DNA of 64,000 bases, taken from positions 620,001 to 684,000 of the forward strand of contig WGME01000003.1 of the NCBI GenBank assembly GCA_016125225.1, written 5' to 3'. Shown here in pieces: positions 48,061 through 56,084 of this stretch. Under the pieces are notes generated by a model that had not been told where the DNA came from, ran no database searches, and was given only the letters and a program-made list of their open reading frames with translations. Each line of letters opens with the position of its first letter. Position 1 is the stretch's first letter. The position numbers and the translations under genes are program-made. Origin of the DNA: a bacterium. Lineage in GTDB: Bacteria > Planctomycetota > Planctomycetia > Planctomycetales > Planctomycetaceae.

Positions 48061-48594
48061 ATGAATTTCGTCACCTCTCTCTATCTCGGCATGTCGCTCA
48101 TCATGGCTTTGAGTTGGGAGAACGCGGTGGGGGCAGGAGAATTGCAAGAACGCGAAGCTGCCCGGAATCAGGTGATTGGATGCTGTCATCGATTGGCCTC
48201 GTATTGGGATTCCGTGGGTGGATCGCGACATCATATTCTGCAAATTCACCGTCTGGCCGACCCGTTGCAGGGGGGAACGCGATCAGATCTCTACGCAGAA
48301 TGGGCGTTGAGCCAGGCACTGCGTCAGTCGAGTGAACACGCGGCGCGAACCCTCGTAGAACTTCGTGTGGCGACGCATTCCCCGGTGTGGGACATTCGCA
48401 TCAGCCGCGGGTTTCTGAGCGAGACGGTTCCCGTGCCAACGGGGTTGGCCAAGTCGACCGGCGCTCGGCTACTGCAAGATCTCGATCACGCCCTCGCGGC
48501 TTGGGAAGAAGCCTTGATTGCGGCATTGGCTGACGAGTTGTGTCATCCGCACGAACTGGCGCCGCCTTCAATTGAGCCATTCTCTCGCATTTGA
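48061..48594 (+). CDS. Hypothetical exported helical protein
   Basis: I do not recognise this 177-residue protein. It begins with a signal-like hydrophobic stretch (MNFVTSLYLGMSLIMALSW, with AVGAGE as a possible cleavage region). The mature part is mostly helical, with several histidines and single cysteines (GCCHRLASYW, LCHPHEL), and no repeats. The start at 48061 is chosen because the signal begins there; the frame is open to 47980. The 259 bp upstream, from the esterase start, hold no gene I can see. It is followed on the same strand by the Fae-like gene, 112 bp on; no functional link is evident. Confidence 0.5.
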   Translation: MNFVTSLYLGMSLIMALSWENAVGAGELQEREAARNQVIGCCHRLASYWDSVGGSRHHILQIHRLADPLQGGTRSDLYAEWALSQALRQSSEHAARTLVELRVATHSPVWDIRISRGFLSETVPVPTGLAKSTGARLLQDLDHALAAWEEALIAALADELCHPHELAPPSIEPFSRI

Positions 48595-48706
48595 ATATCC
48601 AATGAACACTGAGACTGCGAGACAGAACCCTTGCATTCTGGATGTGGCAATGTTGCAATCCTCGGCAACTCTGTCGTGAACACTCACTCCGTTCAAGGAT
48701 GCTGTT

Positions 48707-49288
48707 GTGCCGAAGAAAAAGGCTGTTAAGAAGTCTTCAACCCCGAAGCGAATTGTGTTGCGCACGGGGGAAGCCCTGGTCGAAGGTGGTCCTGATTGTC
48801 TGTGTGCGGAACCTGAAGTCGTGATCGGTGAACTCGATGGCCCAGTCGGGTTCTCGATTGCCAACCTGATGGGGAATCAGGTGCAGGGACATACCAAAGT
48901 CTTTGCGATTCTGAATTGCGATGTGCAGGTCCGCCCGACGACGGTCATGGTCAGCAAAGTGACCGTGAACAGCACCCGTTACACCAACATCCTGATGGGC
49001 ACCGTTCAGGCTGCGATTGCGAATGGCGTTTTGGATGCCGTCCGTGCCGGGGATATTCCCAAGGCGAAGGCCGATGACCTGGGCATTATCGTTTCGGTCT
49101 GGCTCGATCCAGCAGTATTGAAGGAAGAGAAGCTCGATTGTGAACAACTCTTCCAGAACCATCGGCAGGCAGTGGCCAAGGCTTTGAAGAAGGCCATGAA
49201 CAATGAGCCGGGGATTGATTGGTTACTGAAGAATCAGGACAAGGTCACCCACATCTATCATCAGATGGCGGTCGATGGGCAACTGTAG
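48707..49288 (+). CDS. Formaldehyde-activating enzyme (Fae)-like protein
   Basis: The 193-residue protein matches Fae over residues 18-175: GEALVEGGPD, the core IGELDGPVGFSIAN, PTTVMVSKVTVNS, and IPKAKADDLGIIVSVWLDP. Fae condenses formaldehyde with tetrahydromethanopterin in methylotrophs and some planctomycetes. Known Fae proteins have a catalytic histidine in the segment HIDLIIG; here the aligned residues are EPEVVIG (E35), two residues longer in the loop before it, so the histidine appears missing. A lysine-rich N-terminal tail (MPKKKAVKKSSTPKR) is extra. It is probably a Fae paralogue with another job. The start is GTG with AAGGA upstream. Confidence 0.85.
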   Translation: MPKKKAVKKSSTPKRIVLRTGEALVEGGPDCLCAEPEVVIGELDGPVGFSIANLMGNQVQGHTKVFAILNCDVQVRPTTVMVSKVTVNSTRYTNILMGTVQAAIANGVLDAVRAGDIPKAKADDLGIIVSVWLDPAVLKEEKLDCEQLFQNHRQAVAKALKKAMNNEPGIDWLLKNQDKVTHIYHQMAVDGQL

Positions 49289-49317
49289 GTCGTGTCTCAG
49301 TATGTCGCTGTGAACAA

Positions 49318-49356
49318 AGAGACGGCATCAACTGAAGTGTTGATGCCGTCTCTTGT
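49318..49356. terminator. Bidirectional hairpin terminator between convergent genes
   Basis: Arms agagacggcatcaac (49318-49332) and gttgatgccgtctct (49339-49353) are perfectly complementary around a six-base loop; tgt follows on plus, tttgttcac on the minus side. It lies between the stops of the Fae-like gene and the convergent DUF1501 gene and can end both transcripts. Confidence 0.8.
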
Positions 49357-49380
49357 ATCGACCGCTCTGACATTTTTGGA

Positions 49381-50673
49381 TCAGGCGAGTAACTCGTGAA
49401 TCGGTTGATAAGCCGGGTCCGCAATCGGGACATCGCGGCCATCGATCTGGAACGAGTCGGCGGTGTTCACACCCACGGCTGACAGATAGGTGTGGAAGAG
49501 ATGGCCATGATCGACCTGGCGATCGGTCACTTCCGTCCCCTTATCGTTCGTCTTGCCGATGATGGCCCCCTTCTGCACGCCGGTGCCACCCATCAGGACC
49601 GACCAGGCTCGGCTCCAGTGATCGCGACCGTAATAGGGGTTGATGTTCGGAGTCCGGCCGAATTCCGACAGCACCACGATCAACGTGTGTTCGAGCAAAC
49701 CCCGTTCTGCGAGATCGCTAACCAGGGTGGCAAACGGGGTATCGAACTCGCCCAACTGTTCGATATGGAAGTTGAAGTTCTCATTGTGTGTGTCGTAATT
49801 GCTGTGAGTCACCTGCACGAACGAGATGCCATTCTCGATCAACCGGCGAGCGAGCAGACATTGCCGACCAAAGTCGTGTTTGCCGTAACGCTCAAATTCC
49901 TTTTCCGGTTCTTTGCTGACATCGAAGACGTCACGCTGCGCTAGCAGTTGCTGGGCCTGCTCATAACTGAAGGTGTAGGCTTCGGTCAGTGCGGTCCGTC
50001 GTCGACTGAGAAACTGCTGGTCGAGCTGTTTGCGGAAGGCGTTACGGCTGGCATCCATGGCTTCCGTAAGATCTTCAGGCCGCGAAGTATTTTGCGGAGG
50101 TTTGCCACCACCCAGAGAGAGGCTGGCATACTTTGGGCCAAGATACGATGCATCGTTGGAACGTCCGCCCCCGCCGCCGGGCGTCACAATGATGTGGCCG
50201 GGCAAGGCGGCAGTGATGGGTGAAATGGCCTTGGCTGTCACGGCTCCGAGCACCGGGAAGTCGGAAGCGGGAGTCTGTCGGCGGCCGTGGAGCATCATGT
50301 ACGCTCCCTTGCCGTGATCATCTTCCGCGGTATTGATACTGCGGACGATCGACAGGTGCTGCATCTGCTTGGCGGTCTCCGGCAGCAGTTCGCAAATGTG
50401 CATCCCCGGCACGGCGGTGGGGATGGCCCGGAAGGGACCACCAGTTGGAGTCGCTGGTTTCGGGTCCCAGCTTTCCAACTGGCTCAGGCCACCGTGCATA
50501 TTGAACACCAGCATGCGCTTCTGCTGCTTCTGCAGTTCGGCCGTGATGCCGGGGCGGGTGAACAGGTCCATGCCCCCACCAGCCAAAGCACCGGTTCCGG
50601 CCGCCAGCGTCCCCAGAAACTGTCGGCGAGCCATTCCGTGTTCCGCCGATCGACAGGCATAAGACGCGTGCAT
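49381..50673 (-). CDS. DUF1501 protein (sulfatase-like, twin-arginine signal)
   Basis: This 430-residue protein of the planctomycete DUF1501 family has an N-terminal Tat-type signal (MARRQFLGTLAAGTGALAGG). The fold is alkaline-phosphatase/sulfatase-like: VFNMHGGLSQLESWDPKP at the start, VRSINTAEDDHGKGAYMMLHGR, HSNYDTHNENF and VVLSEFGRTPNIN near the end. ATG at 50673 has AGGAG nine bases upstream. It follows the DUF1549/DUF1553 gene on the same strand by 53 bp. The two families are almost always paired in planctomycetes and related phyla, where they are thought to act together at the cell surface on an unknown substrate. Confidence 0.93.
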   Translation of the reverse strand: MHASYACRSAEHGMARRQFLGTLAAGTGALAGGGMDLFTRPGITAELQKQQKRMLVFNMHGGLSQLESWDPKPATPTGGPFRAIPTAVPGMHICELLPETAKQMQHLSIVRSINTAEDDHGKGAYMMLHGRRQTPASDFPVLGAVTAKAISPITAALPGHIIVTPGGGGGRSNDASYLGPKYASLSLGGGKPPQNTSRPEDLTEAMDASRNAFRKQLDQQFLSRRRTALTEAYTFSYEQAQQLLAQRDVFDVSKEPEKEFERYGKHDFGRQCLLARRLIENGISFVQVTHSNYDTHNENFNFHIEQLGEFDTPFATLVSDLAERGLLEHTLIVVLSEFGRTPNINPYYGRDHWSRAWSVLMGGTGVQKGAIIGKTNDKGTEVTDRQVDHGHLFHTYLSAVGVNTADSFQIDGRDVPIADPAYQPIHELLA

Positions 50674-50726
50674 GTGTTCTATCTCCTGAATCGTTCGAGA
50701 GACCCAAAAGTACGAGTGGCGGACTG

Positions 50727-53600
50727 TTACAGGTTGAACCGAAACTCTGCGGAGGACAACATCGCCCAGACCAATTCTTGAATGGCCTGTGGCCGTTCAT
50801 TCGCACGGGCAGCGAGATAGTCTGTGACGTGAGCCACTTCTTCCGGTCGAGCCGACCGAGCAAACACGCTGACGTAAAGTTCCTCGGCGACCGCTGCTGG
50901 TTCAGTGAGAGCATTCAAACGTGTTGCCAGATTATTCCCAGCCGGATTCACCCAGCTACGAACCGTGCCACCATTGGCGACAAAGAGCGCCTGGTCGACC
51001 GTCGCGAAAAACTGATCCTGCGGTTGCCCCGCTCCACTCCCGTAAAGGTTGATGAAGGCATTCACGTGGCCTCGCATGCGCTCGCGGACAAGTTGATGCA
51101 CCTGGAACTCACGGGCCGCCAGCTTTGTGGCGTCCTCTGCCACCGAGGCTTTGGGAACCGTCTTCTCGATTTCCGCATCGGCTGCGGCAATTTGTGCGGC
51201 CAGCATGCCACTGGCGACCGCCATCGAATAGGTCAACTGTTCCGGACTGAGCGGCTTCTCCACGCGGCTGACAAATTCCCGTTCCCAGGTTTTCATGACC
51301 TGATCCTGAGCGGTCCGCATGCCGGTTTCCGTGGTCGTGATCTGATCCTGGGACTGTTGAACAGCGGTTGTTTTTTCGGCCAGCATCTGCTGACGAGCCG
51401 TCAATTCCACAGTTGCGGCGGCGAGCGTTTGTTCCGCTGCTTGCAGCTTCGATGTCGCGGCTTGATGCTCTGCCGTGCGCGTGGTGGTAACGCCTTCCGC
51501 CTCTTTAATCGCCGATGCCAAGGGTTCGAAACGGGCTTTGAGTTTCGCCTGAACGTCGGTCAGTTCTGCGTCACCCGCCAGCTTCTGCAAAGCCAGTTCC
51601 AGATCTGCCATGGCATCGCTGACTGGCTTGGCAACCACAGTGCGATTGGTTAACTCCGTTTTGGCTGTTTCCAACTGCTGCTGAGCCGTTTGCACCTCTT
51701 GTGTGGTGGTGTTGACTGTGTTGGTCGCGGCAGTGACCACCGATTGCTGTTCGGTCATCGCTTGCTGGGCCTGTGTCATTGCCGATTGAGCGACCGGTAA
51801 TGCGGCCTGCGCTGCAGCCAGCTGGTCCATCGATTGAGCCAGTTCGATCGACTTCTGCCAACGGTCTCGTTGGCTCCTCAAGGCTTCCACTTGCGAGGCT
51901 GCGGCGAGTGTGGTGACTCTCGCTGCATGCCATTTCGGTTTGATCGTTTCCCAGGTTGCTGTCGCAGCCATGTAAGTCTGATAGGCTCCCTCGGCGGCAG
52001 TCACACCTTCTTGCCACTTCACACGGGCCGCTTCCACTGCAGCCGTTTGGTCGGTCGCCGTCTGTTGCAGAGCGGCCAGTTCCGTGGTGGTGGACGTGAC
52101 TTTGTTCGCGAAGGTGGTTGAGGCCTGGGTGACTTCGGCATCGTTCGGCAGCAGTTTGGCCGCCTCTGCAGCTTTGGCTGCCGCCTCGGTCAATGCGGCA
52201 ATCACCGCTTGTTTGGCGGTGACATCGCCTTGCGTTTTGGCGAGGGCCGCTTGGGCATCGGTCCAAGGCTTTTTCAGGGCTAATGCCGCTTGGACCGCTT
52301 TCTGATACGCCTGCTCGGGTTCGGCAAAAATTTTCCGCGCTTCCATCATCTCCTGGTAGAGCTTGGTTTGCTCATCCGATGCCGTGGTGACGGTGGCTTC
52401 CAGTTCCTGAATTTTCTGGTCGAGCGGGGGGAGTTGAGCAGGGACAATCGCCAGTTTGGCGGTGATGTCGGCGGGCGGATCGATTGATCGCTGGTAGGCT
52501 TGCGACAGCACGATCTGCTGAATCAAGGCTTTAATGTTGTACCCGGAGGTGACGAATTCCTGCGTCAGCAGATCCAGTGTTTCCGGGCTGGTCGCAGGAT
52601 TTCCCGGATGATGCCAATCGACAGGATGGACCAGACCGCGACCCAGCAGATTCGCCCAGAGACGATTGGGGATGTTCCGATCAAAGGCGGCATTGCCCCC
52701 TTCCGTGGCTTTGGCCAGCAACGTTCGCCGGCTGAACTTGGGAACGGGCCGAACTTTGTCTGTGGGGGCGGCAATATACTCATCATCCAATGCAAAATGA
52801 GGTTCTTCCAGTTCGAGTCCGCCGATCAACCGGGGCCGTGAACGACTGGCATCTTTCGTGAAGACCGACTGATAATCGGCTTCGCCTTCTGCCTTTTCGC
52901 CCAGATGCCGGAGTTTCGCCGGTTCGTCGTGAAACAGAACCGTCCGATTCACAAAGGCATGCAAGCCATAATAGTCTGACTGGAGATAATGATCGACGAG
53001 GGGATGGTCATGGCATTGGGCGCACTGCAGATCGACTCCAAAAAAGATGCGGCCGACATCCCGTGTGAGGATATGGGGTTCTGCGTTTCGATCGAGAAAA
53101 AACTTGGCCGCGGGACGAGTTGCCGGATCGGTTCCATCTGCCAGGAAGAGTTCGCGGGCCAGCGCATTCCAGGGTTTGTTCTGCTGGAATGAGGCCTGCA
53201 GGTACTTGATCCAATCGGCATGCGGGACGTACTGATCGGGCCGACGCTCCATCAGCAGCACATCAAAGACCTCGGCCCAATGCAGCGGAAACCTTGGATC
53301 AGCCAGCAGCCGTTCAATCAGTTTCGACCGCTTGTCGGGGTCGGCGTCTGCCAGGAAGGCTTTGGTTTCGTCCGGCGTGGGTAGGGTTCCCACCAGATCG
53401 AGCGTGATGCGGCGGACGAATTCCGTCTCGCTGGCCAGGGTCGTTGCGGGGCCTGTGAGCGACTGCTCCAGGACCGTGTCAATCCGTTGATGCAGCGGTT
53501 CTTGTGCCGACGCTGTGCCAGCGGTCAACAGGCACGCAAGAACGGCGGGCAATAACCCCCAGCAGGTTGGGGAGATCGCACTCAATTGCGATCGATTCAT
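50727..53600 (-). CDS. DUF1549/DUF1553 protein with a large coiled-coil insertion
   Basis: This 957-residue exported protein has a signal peptide (LLPAVLACLLTAGTASAQ) and DUF1549 (about residues 35-240) containing CAQCHDHP, a CxxCH motif that might bind haem c. DUF1553 starts near 280 (RTLLAKATEGG, IPNRLWANLLGRGLVHPVDWHHPGNP). From about 390 to 770 the family fold is interrupted by an Ala/Gln/Thr-rich coiled coil with many heptads. DUF1553 then resumes (GSGAGQPQDQFFATVDQALFVANG, ending in the helical VWAMLSSAEFRFNL). ATG at 53600 has GGGAG six bases upstream. It is paired with the DUF1501 gene downstream. Confidence 0.9.
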   Translation of the reverse strand: MNRSQLSAISPTCWGLLPAVLACLLTAGTASAQEPLHQRIDTVLEQSLTGPATTLASETEFVRRITLDLVGTLPTPDETKAFLADADPDKRSKLIERLLADPRFPLHWAEVFDVLLMERRPDQYVPHADWIKYLQASFQQNKPWNALARELFLADGTDPATRPAAKFFLDRNAEPHILTRDVGRIFFGVDLQCAQCHDHPLVDHYLQSDYYGLHAFVNRTVLFHDEPAKLRHLGEKAEGEADYQSVFTKDASRSRPRLIGGLELEEPHFALDDEYIAAPTDKVRPVPKFSRRTLLAKATEGGNAAFDRNIPNRLWANLLGRGLVHPVDWHHPGNPATSPETLDLLTQEFVTSGYNIKALIQQIVLSQAYQRSIDPPADITAKLAIVPAQLPPLDQKIQELEATVTTASDEQTKLYQEMMEARKIFAEPEQAYQKAVQAALALKKPWTDAQAALAKTQGDVTAKQAVIAALTEAAAKAAEAAKLLPNDAEVTQASTTFANKVTSTTTELAALQQTATDQTAAVEAARVKWQEGVTAAEGAYQTYMAATATWETIKPKWHAARVTTLAAASQVEALRSQRDRWQKSIELAQSMDQLAAAQAALPVAQSAMTQAQQAMTEQQSVVTAATNTVNTTTQEVQTAQQQLETAKTELTNRTVVAKPVSDAMADLELALQKLAGDAELTDVQAKLKARFEPLASAIKEAEGVTTTRTAEHQAATSKLQAAEQTLAAATVELTARQQMLAEKTTAVQQSQDQITTTETGMRTAQDQVMKTWEREFVSRVEKPLSPEQLTYSMAVASGMLAAQIAAADAEIEKTVPKASVAEDATKLAAREFQVHQLVRERMRGHVNAFINLYGSGAGQPQDQFFATVDQALFVANGGTVRSWVNPAGNNLATRLNALTEPAAVAEELYVSVFARSARPEEVAHVTDYLAARANERPQAIQELVWAMLSSAEFRFNL

Positions 53601-53771
53601 GGCGGGCTCCCAAGGCGGGACGTAGCAGGCAGGCACTGACGAATCAGCGAATCTGAATATGATGGCAATTGCAGCCATCGGCGTCAATATGATCGGGCAT
53701 CAATCGCTCGGTTCCGGAAAACGTTTTCCGCCGGGATTTGCGATCCGACTGAACGCTTTGCGTAAGCCGGG

Positions 53772-53800
53772 AAACAAAAAACCCCGGCATGACCGGGGTT
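53772..53800 (-). terminator. Rho-independent terminator of the alpha/beta hydrolase gene
   Basis: Arms aaccccgg (53780-53787) and ccggggtt (53793-53800) form a hairpin, and on the minus strand a run of T (TTTTTTGTTT) follows. It lies 29 bp after the stop of the minus-strand gene at 53829. Confidence 0.85.
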
Positions 53801-53828
53801 CTTGACAGCAATCTGTTCACCGAGGGTG

Positions 53829-54785
53829 TCAATCCTGAAGCGGACTTTTACGGTCCCGCCATTCGCTGGTGGACTTCTTCACGAACTCGTCGAGAAACTT
53901 GTACATCTGTGGCTCAACACCCACGCCTTTATTCAGAAGTTCCGCGCCTCGAAATTTTGTATCATACTGCTGCAGAAAGAGATACGGCATTTCTTCGGTC
54001 TTCGGGGAGATCAGGTCAGCGAGCTTCTTAGCCGACCCCTTGTCCTGGTTGTCCTTCTTGCCGACACCAATCATGACTGGCATTTTCATGTTTCGGATCA
54101 TGGTAACAGCGTTGTTCACATTGAGTCCCGGCACACGGGTATCGGGTGACAGCAGGACGAGAGCCCGCACATCCTGCCCGCGTGGTGTGCGTTGTGACGC
54201 AATGGCGGCGTCATCATACGGCTCTTTCAGCCAATCGAGTTCCGTATAGAGCAGAGCCACCGCGGAAGAAAAATCGGCCCCTACGATCGCCAATTTGTTC
54301 ATATTCAGGGCTTGCTTCTGGTGCTCATCGAACAGGAACTTTTTGACCGCTTCCAAGTCCATGGCGACCATGGCCTGATAATCACGCGGAACAAACCGCA
54401 CGACTTCGGGTTTGCCCGCCGCTCCCCCTGCAATGTTCTCGCCATGTCCACGCAGGTCGACGGTTAGCACGGCAAAGTCATTGTTCTGCAGGGCTTGAGC
54501 AAATCCAGGGGCCGTCCCGACACCGGCTTGCCAGACCAGACGATTTCCTTTGGTGCCGTGCAGCAGAACTGCTACCGGGGCGTTTCGTCCCGCGGCTGAG
54601 GGGAAATAGGTGGCATGCAAGGTGACATTGTCTTTGGTCAGCAACGTCATGTTCTGCATGGCGGGAATCGCCGGCTTCTTGGCTGTTCCCTGTGCCCAGA
54701 CAGATGTTGTCCCGGCAAGGTCCGAAGAGGCGATAAGGCAGACCAGTAGTCCGTACGTGATCAACCGAATTTGGGTGAGCATCAC
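53829..54785 (-). CDS. Alpha/beta hydrolase-fold protein, catalytic residues replaced
   Basis: This 318-residue exported protein has a signal peptide (LITYGLLVCLIASSDLAG, cleavage near VWAQG). The fold is clear: VAVLLHGTKGNRLVW with the oxyanion HG, FAVLTVDLRGHGEN, and the nucleophile-elbow strand LAIVGADFSSAVAL. The elbow reads GADFS, so the usual serine is Asp171. GVGKKDNQDKG supplies a possible acid, but the histidine position near the C-terminus reads TKFRGAELL with arginine. It may be inactive or use an Asp nucleophile, as haloalkane dehalogenases do, yet those also need the histidine. The GTG at 54785 has AGGAG eight bases upstream; ATG at 54782 is close. Confidence 0.82.
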   Translation of the reverse strand: MMLTQIRLITYGLLVCLIASSDLAGTTSVWAQGTAKKPAIPAMQNMTLLTKDNVTLHATYFPSAAGRNAPVAVLLHGTKGNRLVWQAGVGTAPGFAQALQNNDFAVLTVDLRGHGENIAGGAAGKPEVVRFVPRDYQAMVAMDLEAVKKFLFDEHQKQALNMNKLAIVGADFSSAVALLYTELDWLKEPYDDAAIASQRTPRGQDVRALVLLSPDTRVPGLNVNNAVTMIRNMKMPVMIGVGKKDNQDKGSAKKLADLISPKTEEMPYLFLQQYDTKFRGAELLNKGVGVEPQMYKFLDEFVKKSTSEWRDRKSPLQD

Positions 54786-55297
54786 GGGGCAGGCTCCTGT
54801 GGATTGTCTGACGGTTCGAAGATCCGAGGGGAATTCTGAGGCAACCGAGGGTGCAATAGAATGCCGCCAATCAGTTGATGCGTGTGAAGATGCTCACGCC
54901 GAGCTTTTGGGGTTGTGCTGCTGTGCTGCTGCTGGAGCATCAGGCAGGAAACCACAAAAAGCTACCAAGACATCATCTTGCATCTTTGTAATAGTCTAGG
55001 GGGATTGCCTGCGGGAGGTCAATTCGTGAGACGATTCCCGAGACTGTTTCCTGCAAGTCTTTTGACGAAAACCAGCATAATTTCTCTGAATGCCCGCTCT
55101 GTTACGTCCCGCAAGGTGTTGAATGCGATATCGAAATTGTGTTCGACACGATGCATTTCAGGTAGATTCCTTGAAACTGGAACTTGCTCTCGCGCCGTGC
55201 CACAATTGAGAGTCCCGCGAGATCTTTGACCCTGTGCGGCAGGAACTCGCAGGAAAATCATTAGTCGTATTCCCCTCAGCCTCAGCGTGATGAGACT
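54786..55297. other. Intergenic region upstream of the MarR gene
   Basis: These 512 bp separate the divergent hydrolase and MarR genes. I see no gene with support (the open frame at 54915-55229 on the plus strand has no recognisable features) and no strong hairpin. A MarR operator is expected here but I cannot point to a convincing palindrome. Confidence 0.4.
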
Positions 55298-55807
55298 ATG
55301 AAAGACCTGGCTGTCGACGAGCAGATTGTGGTGGTCCTGCGCCGGATCACTCAGGCGATTGACTTATGGTCACGGGAGCTGCAGCGTAATTTCGGATTGA
55401 CTTCGCCGCAGTTGGCCGTCTTGCGTGAAGTCGCTGCGGGAGTGCACGTTACGCCGACCAGCCTTGGTGAGATCTTGCACCTCAGCCAACCGACGGTCAC
55501 CGGCATCTTGCAGCGGCTCAGCGAAGCGGGCTATGTGGCGCGGGAACGATCGGACAGCGACCGTCGCAGCATCGTTGCCCATGTCACGGAAGAAGGGGCG
55601 GCAATTCTGTCCAAAGCACCTCCCCTGCTGCGCGACCAGTTTCGCGAGCGGCTGGCGGAGTTTCCCGAGTATCGTCAGACTGAGTTGCTGTCGAGTCTGC
55701 AACTGGTCGCCGATATGCTGCAAGCCCCAACGGATGGCGAGCAGGTTCCCTTCCTCGATCCCTCGTCGCCGACCAAGCGCCGCAGCAAGCGAGCCTCATC
55801 AAGCTGA
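55298..55807 (+). CDS. MarR-family transcriptional regulator
   Basis: This 169-residue cytoplasmic DNA-binding protein has the winged helix-turn-helix of MarR: LTSPQLAVLREVAAGVHVTPTSLGEIL is the helical start, LSQPTVTGILQRLSEAGYVARERSDSDRRS the recognition helix and wing, followed by VHVTEEGAAIL-like dimerisation helices. MarR proteins usually bind palindromes near their own promoter and release on binding a small phenolic or organic ligand. The divergent neighbour is the alpha/beta hydrolase-fold gene 512 bp away, and MscS lies 277 bp downstream; either could be a target, but nothing shows it. Confidence 0.92.
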   Translation: MKDLAVDEQIVVVLRRITQAIDLWSRELQRNFGLTSPQLAVLREVAAGVHVTPTSLGEILHLSQPTVTGILQRLSEAGYVARERSDSDRRSIVAHVTEEGAAILSKAPPLLRDQFRERLAEFPEYRQTELLSSLQLVADMLQAPTDGEQVPFLDPSSPTKRRSKRASSS

Positions 55808-56084
55808 TTCTACATGCAGAGATGATTCTCTCACCAACTGTGCGAGACAGTGTTTCTATCTAATGCCTGCTGCCTCGTTTTCACGAGACATCAGCGCAGC
55901 AAGCAATGTTTCGGTATCGAGTTCGTTATTCAGGCTCGAATCGACATCATTGGGCATTTGGGCTAAGATCTGAAGACATAAATGAAGATCGGCTCGTTGG
56001 CAGGGATGCTGACTGGAGGCGATCGTGGCGCATCGCTTGCGCCGAATCAATCGACCTGACCGCTTGTTCAAAAGGAGTTTGCCC

